Shown piece by piece: positions 27,401 through 34,054 of a DNA stretch of 34,828 bases. Origin of the DNA: an uncultured Dokdonia sp. (GTDB lineage: Bacteria; Bacteroidota; Bacteroidia; Flavobacteriales; Flavobacteriaceae). The position numbers and the translations under genes are program-made. The notes under the pieces are model-generated. The model saw only the letters and a list, made by a program, of their open reading frames with translations, was not told the origin of the DNA and searched no databases. The DNA lies in the NCBI GenBank assembly GCA_913060645.1, contig CAJXSW010000021.1, positions 1 to 34,828 on the forward strand, read 5' to 3'. Every line of letters begins with the position of its first letter. Position 1 is the stretch's first letter.

Positions 27401-30388
27401 AAGATTATCAATGGCAATATCGCTAGACGCGCCATTTCCTGTGGTTATTATAAATCTTATTTGAAAAACCTCATTACTATATGCGTTTAAATTTATGGTT
27501 GCATTTTTCCAATCTGTTCCGTTTGTACTTTGTGCACCAGATCGAGTAAATATTTGTGTCCAAGCTGAACTATTACTCAATTTTACTTCAGCTACTAGAG
27601 ATCCGACGTTTGTACCTAACATATGATAATCAAAATCAAATGTTCCAGTAAGACCACCACTCCAGTCTATACATGGACTAGTAATAATTACCTCTGCATT
27701 AGACCCTACTCCAATAGAGTTGCTTGATGCCTCAGTATAAAAATAATAAGTTCCTTGAGATGCAGCACTAGGCCCTGTCCCTGTTGTTGCAGTACTCCCA
27801 GATCCATGAGTTAAATCACCGTCATCATTTAAATTTTGGGTCCAGTCACCAAGACCTATTTCAAAATCTTCATGATTTACGGGCGTAGTTCCAGAAATAC
27901 AAGATCTATCTGTAGCTACATTTAAGACTCTAAATTCATCAAAGGAGAATCCTGCAAATGTAGTTGTATAACCGTCAGCATTATTTGATGAATCACTATC
28001 AAATACAAAACGTAGTTGTAGGTCTGATGCTCCTGCTAAGAAACTATTGGCTTCGGGGCTAATTTCTATCTCCTCAAGTACCCATTTATTACCTTTAAAG
28101 CCTTCAAATAACGGCAGATTGTCAGGTTGATTATCACGATCTGCTGTTGATTTTGCTATGCCACCAGACCCATTTGCTGGATTGTAGCGCATAGAGGCAA
28201 GCGTAGAGCCTGGTTTTGTGTATTTACCACTTAATGGAATCCATTGTCCTGAATTGCCATCTCGACCTTGTAATTGAGCATAATCAAAATTACGTTCTAA
28301 ATCCCATTTAGCATAGAACTGTATAAGGGTAGTAGAAGATAAATTTGAGATGTCGAAACTTTGATTAAGTGTGAGTTGTACATTTCTATCATTGGCATAT
28401 GGAGGTGTAGCATCAAAAGTAATACCTCTAGAGTTTCCAAAACCACTTGTAGCAGATGTTACCCATTCCGTCCCGCTACCAGAGCTCGTCCAGTTAGAAA
28501 TTGAGGTAGGATTTACATCATCAATAAAAAGTTCTGATGGTTGGTATGTTTTCTGTATCGTAGCTTGGTAGATAATATGAGTGTCATTACTTAGTGTAAC
28601 CTCATACTCAATAGTATCACCAGGACTTATAGTTCCTAGTTGATAAGGAATTACAATGTCTGTTTGCTCTTGCTTAGCAAGATTGATAGTTGTAGTAGTA
28701 CCAATCGAAGTGATATTTGTTGAAACAGGAGTAACCGTTAATGTAAGAGGACTCAAAGTCATTCCTAAATATTCTACACCAAAATTCAAGTTTCCAGAAG
28801 TTGCGGTGATATTAGAAGGAGTTTCGTCATGTAATTGAGCTAATTTTCCTGCGAACAGAGCATTTACAAGATTCATTCTTGTTGCTCTAGCCGCAATGAT
28901 TACAATCTGGGAAGGTGAAGGCCAAAATCCAGAACTAAATTGCGGGTCTGCTTCTTCACCTAGAGCATTTCCATTTTCTGGGGCAAGAGCAAGGATACCT
29001 TTTCCTGATCCTACGCTACCACCATTAAGTGGATCTGGATCACCACCTAGCATCCAGTCACTCATGTCTCCATTTGCAACCGTAAGAACATTAGGGGCTT
29101 CTCCATAAACGTATCTGTTAAATCGTGTGAGATCGTGACAGAATTTCACATAGTCGTCTTCACGTCCTGACGCAGGAGAACCTGGATACGCATTGTATCC
29201 ATGAGGCAGCAAGTTTGAGGTTGCGTGATGGTTGAGAGCTGTTTTTGAATCATGATTTGCTACAAATGCCTTTGTAATTCTTGTTTCTGGCTCAGAAAAT
29301 GCTGTGGTACCTCTGTAAACATCTGTTGTTGGGTCATTATTAGATCCTACTCCATTCCCAGTATAGGCAGTATTTGAACCCCAGAAGTAATCGTAATTTC
29401 TATTTAGATCGACTCCACGACGGAAATTAACACCTGTATTAGCATCTGGATTTAAATTTTTACGTTGAAAGCCGCCACCATTAGGTGCAAGTTGTTCATT
29501 CCAAAGTAATCCATCAGGATTTGCAACAGGAATGAAATACATCTCATGATTGTCAACTAAGTTTTTGATATCTGCATCTGTTTCATAGTTTTCAAGTACA
29601 TACCACATATAATAGATGAGGTTCATCATGCTACTTGCTTCACGAGCGTGACTCATTCCACTATAGAAAGATTCTGGTTCATTTGATTCATCCGTGTTAG
29701 GGTTATCAGAAATACGCACGTAATATATAGTTTGAGGATCCCAACTATCGTACTGACCACCATTAGTAAATGAATTACCGTGTGTTTTGATTGGCGTACC
29801 TGAGCCATCCTCAGCAAGGGATGCATCCTTACGCACAGATATTAGATTAGGATACAATTGTCTCATTCTATCTAATTCTGTAAGCATCTCCCCGTAGGTT
29901 AGACAACCATTCATACTTCCTAACTCAAAATTTTGAGGAGTTTGCCAGTTTACTTCAGTTTCCCCTTCGTATTGAATAATGTTAGAAATAGTAGTACCTG
30001 TGGTACTTAACGATCTAGTTTCATTATTAGAGTAACTTAAAGATTTTAATACATTAAGTTTCTGTTTTGCTTTTGGTAATTCAACTTCGTTTTGTTCTTT
30101 ATAGAAGGCATGTGTGTCTTCTACTAAAGTTGTAAATGAAATATTTTGTTGTTGTATAATTTCAACTTGTGAATCGGTTAGTTCTAAAACAAGATCATTG
30201 CCGAAAATCTCAGCACCACACTTAAGGTCTATACCCGAAGTAGCTATCAATGTGAGTTGGTTTGGGGTAGGATTGGAAATCTTAATTCGTTTTCCATTTA
30301 AATGATCGTGTTGCCCTTGAGCTGTAGCGATTGTACCAAATACAAACACAAAAATGAGGATAACAACCTTTAAGTAGGTTTGCTTCAT
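24479..30388 (-). CDS. T9SS-secreted M14 zinc carboxypeptidase, multidomain (1969 aa)
   Basis: Exported metallocarboxypeptidase with a signal peptide (1-23), a pro-region (about 26-155) and an M14 catalytic domain (160-515). Zinc ligands are His247 and Glu250 (HARE) and most likely His388 (ALNHHATSNLL). Asn329-Arg330 (DLNRN) binds the substrate carboxylate and Glu471 (LAPENGN) is the catalytic base. Downstream come a beta-sandwich, a choice-of-anchor/MAM-like module (about 640-825), a MAM module (836-1000), an HYR-like domain (1003-1090), fibronectin III (1092-1170), GEVED (1175-1315), a repetitive beta stretch and a type A T9SS sorting domain (about 1892-1969, YPNPITNGTLTI to KIVIQ). It probably degrades peptides at the cell surface. 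The cargo order MAM then GEVED is shared with the 2301-aa neighbour. Confidence 0.93.
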   Translation of the reverse strand: MKQTYLKVVILIFVFVFGTIATAQGQHDHLNGKRIKISNPTPNQLTLIATSGIDLKCGAEIFGNDLVLELTDSQVEIIQQQNISFTTLVEDTHAFYKEQNEVELPKAKQKLNVLKSLSYSNNETRSLSTTGTTISNIIQYEGETEVNWQTPQNFELGSMNGCLTYGEMLTELDRMRQLYPNLISVRKDASLAEDGSGTPIKTHGNSFTNGGQYDSWDPQTIYYVRISDNPNTDESNEPESFYSGMSHAREASSMMNLIYYMWYVLENYETDADIKNLVDNHEMYFIPVANPDGLLWNEQLAPNGGGFQRKNLNPDANTGVNFRRGVDLNRNYDYFWGSNTAYTGNGVGSNNDPTTDVYRGTTAFSEPETRITKAFVANHDSKTALNHHATSNLLPHGYNAYPGSPASGREDDYVKFCHDLTRFNRYVYGEAPNVLTVANGDMSDWMLGGDPDPLNGGSVGSGKGILALAPENGNALGEEADPQFSSGFWPSPSQIVIIAARATRMNLVNALFAGKLAQLHDETPSNITATSGNLNFGVEYLGMTLSPLTLTVTPVSTNITSIGTTTTINLAKQEQTDIVIPYQLGTISPGDTIEYEVTLSNDTHIIYQATIQKTYQPSELFIDDVNPTSISNWTSSGSGTEWVTSATSGFGNSRGITFDATPPYANDRNVQLTLNQSFDISNLSSTTLIQFYAKWDLERNFDYAQLQGRDGNSGQWIPLSGKYTKPGSTLASMRYNPANGSGGIAKSTADRDNQPDNLPLFEGFKGNKWVLEEIEISPEANSFLAGASDLQLRFVFDSDSSNNADGYTTTFAGFSFDEFRVLNVATDRSCISGTTPVNHEDFEIGLGDWTQNLNDDGDLTHGSGSTATTGTGPSAASQGTYYFYTEASSNSIGVGSNAEVIITSPCIDWSGGLTGTFDFDYHMLGTNVGSLVAEVKLSNSSAWTQIFTRSGAQSTNGTDWKNATINLNAYSNEVFQIRFIITTGNGASSDIAIDNLRIDPTDTTDPIAICQNITVSLGYDGIVVLQPSQINDGSTDNIGIEIYSLDVDTFDCTNVGANTVTLTVTDFKGNIDTCTTTVTVVNDEAPLNLQASNIQATTATLNWIATPNNSYTVRFRESGTTTYTSINTTTNSLDLTGLEVGKTYEAQVKATCTAGGDSPYSAASTFTTQLTYCISEGSTDFANGITRVILGDIDQSSGPEPAYTDFTTEITTLSRGSSHNLTIHLNTIGSNSHTTTVWIDWNRNGDFTDTGESYDLGIDIDKANQPTDSSPFTIIVPIDAVLGNVRMRVSNKFNAPSTPCEIGFFGEVEDYTITIEAANYVYDAGAWSPQDPSGIATSNDNIEVRSGAPALSANTVVNNVTILAGATLDLAATTLDINGNITNSGAISGASGTILMTGSSPQEITGSDLEIANLVIDNSDTTQGVTLSTAVSVNKLLTLTDGTLNTGNSLTLLSNATRTAMIDVITGGNISGNVTTERYIPARRAFRLLSSPVTTTTSINANWQEGVNNTGTSFPTDNINPNPGYGTHISGSLTGANGFDATASGNGSIFKLDNASQSWQGVVNTDINTLTAGEPIRLLVRGDRSVNVTSNAATPTATTLRATGTIATSPVSVTGATLNHTAGAFNFIGNPYQASLNMNTVLSASTNVRTGEIWVWDATLGARGQYVTVLLDGSGSSNGANSKDYHYIQPGQAIFTATDATVADNSTEIIFNETDKVPGNEVPLYSNTSNTIATSPHLIGRLYRSEHYGEEIGLQDNFVILYSDVYSNDVTSEDVSKFFNIDENMGVLKDGGLLSIDKVAMPTEDDQIQLYNALYRTNNYTLDLDIYGLNEVETFIKDNHTGDTTLLEEGLNTISFTVDNNVETSVDTNRFEIIYQREVLSTTNEEVIDFAMYPNPITNGTLTITSTALSGSDVNLVITNILGQTVMIKETSFRGNKTVIHDLDQLSSGMYILSIAGENLKVSHKIVIQ
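27032..27051. repeat. TTTCGCGAAA palindrome inside the fibronectin III domain of the carboxypeptidase
   Basis: Perfect core at 27035-27048, 18 of 20 over the full length. On the minus strand it encodes Val-Arg-Phe-Arg-Glu-Ser, the same frame as the aldehyde dehydrogenase copy. Confidence 0.85.
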
Positions 30389-30771
30389 AGCAATAGTAGG
30401 TTTAAGTCAATTAAGGAATTTGGGATACCTTAATTCATTAGGGGTTTATTTTTATAAGCTGCTAAACTAGAAAAAAACTAATGATAAATGTTAATAAAAG
30501 TGTTAAATTGTGTATTTTATAGATGATAAATGTATTTCGTCGACATTTTGGTTACATTTAAACTTTAGTACTTGTATATTTACTTGCTGGTCTAATTTGT
30601 TGGTATTTAGTTTTTTAAGGATTTTTTTATCTTGCTCAAAATTTTTAATATTGATAAATGAAAGCCGACTATCATTCGAAGAAATAAAAGCTTATTTGCA
30701 ACCCATTAATAGTAATTTGCATTTCTGTTTACCCTTATTTATCACGTGTAGTGCTCTTTAAATAATTCATT
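30389..30771. other. 383-bp divergent intergenic region (carboxypeptidase / haloperoxidase)
   Basis: Contains the shared elements at 30461-30543 and is otherwise AT-rich and featureless. An 83-codon open frame at 30510-30761 has a Cys/Phe-rich composition unlike its neighbours and is judged spurious. It must also contain the plus-strand promoter of the gene at 30772, which I could not place. Confidence 0.6.
30461..30543 (-). promoter_or_regulatory. Shared upstream elements of the T9SS giant genes, site 2
   Basis: Box A, GCTAAACTAGAAAAAAACTA (30461-30480), lies 73 bp upstream of the carboxypeptidase start. Box B is TGTATTTTATAGA (30511-30523, degenerate) and TGTATTTCGTCGA (30531-30543, identical to 24064-24076). 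The order and orientation match site 1. The region is divergent, so the gene at 30772 could also be affected. Confidence 0.5.
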
Positions 30772-32178
30772 ATGAGAATCCCACATATATATTCGTTACT
30801 TCTAGGAATCCTTGTTGTCGTCCTATTTCAATCTTGTCAAGATGATGTAGATGATGTGAGTCTTAACCAAAATATTGAAGTATCTGATATTATTGATACT
30901 TCAATAATAGTTACAGATCCTACTACACAGCTCATCACAGATTGGAATACACTATGGTTAGAAATAGATCGGTATGCTTATGGGATGAGACCTGTCGCAA
31001 CTGCCAGATCTTTAGCTTATATACATCTCGCGGCTTATGAAGTAGCGGTTGCAGATATAGATGGCAACCAATCTAATGTAAATAATCTTGATGGATTTGC
31101 TATTAATATTAATGAGCGTCCAGATAATTTAGACATCAAGGTAGCTTTAAACACTTGCTATGCAATAGTTTTTGATCACTTCATGTATAATGTGCAAGGA
31201 GATGTAGATGTGAAAATTGGCCAACATAAAAATGCCCAAGAAACCAGACTTCAAGAAGGTTTAAGTGCAGATGTAATTACAAATTCTATTGACTGGGGAA
31301 CCTACGTTGCAGAACGAGTAATTGCCTACAGCCAAACCGACACATCTGCAGAATCTCAAATAATAGAACCACAGCCATATGCTTATGAACCTCCTGCGGG
31401 TGAAAGTTACTGGACGTACAGTGCAGATGAGGAACGAGCTTGGTTTCCTTATTGGGCCAGTGCTAGGACATTTGTAATATCATCAGAAGAGACATCGAGT
31501 ATACCACCAGCACTTAACTATAGCACTAACGTAGATAGTGATTTTTATAATGAAATGATGGAAGTGTATACTATTAACAATACAGCTAGAGAAGAAGATA
31601 ATGATGATTTATGGATAGCAGAGTTTTGGTCTGATGATGTAGAAGGTCTCATGATGAGTCCTCCTGGTCGCCAGGTTTCTATTGCAAATCAATTGATAAA
31701 TCAGCTAGATGTGAGTTATGAGCAATCACTTATAATGCTTTTAAAGTTAGGTTTTTCACTAAACGATGCTGCTGTTTCCACGTGGGCAGATAAGTATGAG
31801 TATATGGTCATGCGACCTAGTGTGTATATCCAGGAACATATAGACCCTACATATCAAACCAATTTATATAGATTCATTAACTGGCCTAATCCTTCATTTC
31901 CAGGGTATCCATCGGGGCATTCTGCATTTTCTTCGGCGGCAGCTGGGGTATTTATCAATGAGTTTGGAAATACAATCAGTTTTATAGATAAGACGCACGA
32001 AGGTAGAACCGAATTTAGAGGAGCGCCGAGACAATATAATTCACTTTCAGAAATGGCTCAAGAAAGTGCTTTCTCTAGACTTCCACTAGGAGTACATGTG
32101 AGAATGGATTGCACAGAGGGATTGCGTCTAGGTTATGAAATATCTGATGCTATTAATGCTTATGACCTTAGTGAGTAG
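30772..32178 (+). CDS. Vanadium-dependent haloperoxidase-type PAP2 lipoprotein
   Basis: 468-residue lipoprotein (MRIPHIYSLLLGILVVVLFQ then SC, lipidated Cys22). The C-terminal PAP2 domain has all three oxyanion-site motifs. They are K-x6-RP at 341-349 (KYEYMVMRP), PSGHS at 380-384 with the catalytic His383, and S-R-x3-G-x-H-x3-D at 435-446 (SRLPLGVHVRMD), where His442 would bind vanadate or take the phospho group. Length, the helical N-terminal half and a marine flavobacterial setting favour a vanadium haloperoxidase relative, of the kind studied in Zobellia, over an acid phosphatase. Halide preference cannot be read from the sequence, and phosphatase activity remains possible. It is followed immediately by a palindrome copy. 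Confidence 0.85.
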   Translation: MRIPHIYSLLLGILVVVLFQSCQDDVDDVSLNQNIEVSDIIDTSIIVTDPTTQLITDWNTLWLEIDRYAYGMRPVATARSLAYIHLAAYEVAVADIDGNQSNVNNLDGFAININERPDNLDIKVALNTCYAIVFDHFMYNVQGDVDVKIGQHKNAQETRLQEGLSADVITNSIDWGTYVAERVIAYSQTDTSAESQIIEPQPYAYEPPAGESYWTYSADEERAWFPYWASARTFVISSEETSSIPPALNYSTNVDSDFYNEMMEVYTINNTAREEDNDDLWIAEFWSDDVEGLMMSPPGRQVSIANQLINQLDVSYEQSLIMLLKLGFSLNDAAVSTWADKYEYMVMRPSVYIQEHIDPTYQTNLYRFINWPNPSFPGYPSGHSAFSSAAAGVFINEFGNTISFIDKTHEGRTEFRGAPRQYNSLSEMAQESAFSRLPLGVHVRMDCTEGLRLGYEISDAINAYDLSE

Positions 32179-32182
32179 TTTT

Positions 32183-32202
32183 TACGCTTTCGCGAAAGCG
32201 TG
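32183..32202. repeat. TACGCTTTCGCGAAAGCGT palindrome just after the haloperoxidase stop
   Basis: 19 of 20 to the consensus, perfect core at 32186-32199, starting 5 bp after the stop codon. No separate hairpin terminator is visible here. Confidence 0.85.
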
Positions 32203-32416
32203 ATGCAAGAATTATCGTAAGACTCAATTGGTATGATATTATCAATATTAAGAAGTGCGTTGGTGAGTTTATTTGAAAAAGTAGACATAGATTTTAGAAG
32301 GAAGTCCTTTAAAACAAGAGATACAAACACTTCATGTCAATTTAAATCCAGAAATTTGATATCTTGTTGAACGTATCTGTTTTAGCACGCACACTTAAAT
32401 ATATCTTGAGCCTATT

Positions 32417-32932
32417 ATGAAATATTTACTTCCTATTATTCTAGTTTATCTACTAGTTCTTTCATGTGAGGAGCCAAAGCCACTTAGTTCTGTAGATCCA
32501 GTAAATTGGGAGAAACGAACAGTGAAGGGGGCGATAAATGATTCGCTCGAGTCGGGGAGTACCTTTTTATCTATTTACTCTCAAATTTACCTACGCACAG
32601 AAAATGATCAGGCAGACTTAACGGCGACCATAAGTTTGCATAATCCTAATCGAGAAGCGCAGGTGTATGTTGATAAGGCGGTGTATTATAATACGTATGG
32701 CAAGCCAATACGTGTATATTTTGATAAGACCATTTTTATCAAGCCTATGGAGACCGTTCAGATTGTCATAGACGGTGTGGACAAAGAAGGAGGAACAGGC
32801 GCAAACTTTATCTTTGACTGGAAAATACAGCCAAATACTAATGAACCCATCATCGAAGCGATTATGATAAGTACCTACGGCCAGCAAGGAATATCATTTG
32901 TAACTACAGGTAAAAAGCTATTGCGTTCATAG
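32417..32932 (+). CDS. DUF3124 lipoprotein
   Basis: 171-residue lipoprotein with a signal and lipobox ending LLVLSC (Cys17). A single DUF3124 domain follows (about 45-165). Its hallmarks are FLSIYSQIYL, ATISLHNPN, VYYNTYGKPIRVYFDK, METVQIVIDGVDKEGGTGAN and FIFDWK. The family is beta-rich and of unknown function. The gene is 39 bp upstream of a histidine kinase gene on the same strand, so the three genes 32417-34828 form a likely operon. It may be a periplasmic sensor or a target of the two-component pair. The ATG at 32417 fits the signal peptide exactly. Confidence 0.88.
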   Translation: MKYLLPIILVYLLVLSCEEPKPLSSVDPVNWEKRTVKGAINDSLESGSTFLSIYSQIYLRTENDQADLTATISLHNPNREAQVYVDKAVYYNTYGKPIRVYFDKTIFIKPMETVQIVIDGVDKEGGTGANFIFDWKIQPNTNEPIIEAIMISTYGQQGISFVTTGKKLLRS

Positions 32933-32971
32933 AGATAGTAGCTACTTGCAAATAATTGAAATCCATTAAGT

Positions 32972-34048
32972 ATGGCAACTACAGAAGACGAACTCAAAGA
33001 AAGGATTAAAGAACTTACCTGCCTTTATGAAGTGTCCTCTATTATTGTACATGCAGATGTAGATCAAATGCAAGAAACGCTCAATGCTATTGCATTTAGC
33101 TTAAAGAAAGGCTTTCAATATCCTAGCAACACAGAGATTTCTATTGAGACCTCATTATGGTCCACCATTACAGAGCGTACGAATGAAGCTATCTGTTTAG
33201 AGGCGCCTATTCAAGTATTTAATAAGCCTAATGGGATGATTACTGCCTACTTGATAGGTAAGAGCTCTTTTTTAAAGGAAGAAAAACAATTACTGGATAG
33301 TGTCGCTCAGAAAATAGGAAACCTACTAGAGCGTATAGAAATACAGCAAAATGAAACCTCTCTCAAAAGGCAGATGGAACGTGCAGATCGTCTGGGTATT
33401 CTAGGTGAGATTACTGCGGGAATTGCACATGAACTCAACACGCCACTAGCCAATATTTTAGGATTTGCAGAGCTTTTAAAAGAAGATATAGCGAGTAATG
33501 AAAGCGCAACAGAAGATCTTGATAAGATTATAAAGAATGCTATTTTCTCTCGTGAGGTTGTAAAAAAGTTAATGTTTTTTGCCTGTGAGATGCCGCAAGA
33601 AATGCAAGCGCTTAATATGGTGCCTAGTATTAAAGGTGCCGTAGCATTACTAGAAGCTTCGTTTAAAAAAGCAAGGGTTAATTATCTGATAGACATTGAT
33701 GATCAAGAACTATGGCTTAAAGCAGATACGATTCAAATCACTCAGATTATCTTTAATCTTATCATAAATGCTATTTATTTTTCGCCAGAAAACGGACTTG
33801 TAACAATAACGGCATCGCAATCTGATCGATCTATTATTTTAAAAATTAAAGACGAAGGCGTAGGATTATCTAGTGAGGTGCTAGATAAAGTGTTTCAGCC
33901 TTTTTTTACAACAAAACCTACGGGTGATGGCTCTGGGCTGGGTCTTAGTGTGGTACATGGTATTGTAGCCAGTCACAAGGGAACTATTACAGTTAGAAAT
34001 AATAAAGACAAAGGCGCTACATTTACCGTAATGCTACCTAGATATTAA
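32972..34048 (+). CDS. Soluble sensor histidine kinase (NtrB/ZraS-like catalytic core)
   Basis: 358 residues and no membrane segment. Residues 1-125 look like a degenerate GAF-type sensor (KELTCLYEVSSIIVHAD; PIQVFNKPNGMITAYLIGK), followed by a short coiled linker. The HisKA domain has the H-box GEITAGIAHELNTPLANILG with the phospho-acceptor His153. The ATPase domain has an N-box (QIIFNLIINAIYFSP), G1 (DEGVGL), FQPFFTTKPTGDGSGLGLS and a final GATFTVMLPRY. It is the family that usually partners NtrC-type regulators, and such a gene begins 6 bp after its stop. Since the kinase is cytoplasmic, any signal from the DUF3124 lipoprotein would need another carrier. Confidence 0.93.
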   Translation: MATTEDELKERIKELTCLYEVSSIIVHADVDQMQETLNAIAFSLKKGFQYPSNTEISIETSLWSTITERTNEAICLEAPIQVFNKPNGMITAYLIGKSSFLKEEKQLLDSVAQKIGNLLERIEIQQNETSLKRQMERADRLGILGEITAGIAHELNTPLANILGFAELLKEDIASNESATEDLDKIIKNAIFSREVVKKLMFFACEMPQEMQALNMVPSIKGAVALLEASFKKARVNYLIDIDDQELWLKADTIQITQIIFNLIINAIYFSPENGLVTITASQSDRSIILKIKDEGVGLSSEVLDKVFQPFFTTKPTGDGSGLGLSVVHGIVASHKGTITVRNNKDKGATFTVMLPRY

Positions 34049-34054
34049 GACGCT

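Noticed and set aside
30510-30761. 83-codon plus-strand open frame
   Set aside because: Non-ATG start, Cys/Phe/Ser-rich composition unlike the neighbours, and it covers the likely regulatory boxes.
2866-32202. Palindrome copies as a CRISPR array or IS ends
   Set aside because: Spacing is irregular over kilobases, there are no cas or transposase genes, and no target duplications are visible.
32233-32370. 45-codon open frame starting MILSILRSALVSLFEK
   Set aside because: No recognisable family and a weak composition; chance frames of this size are common in such spacers.
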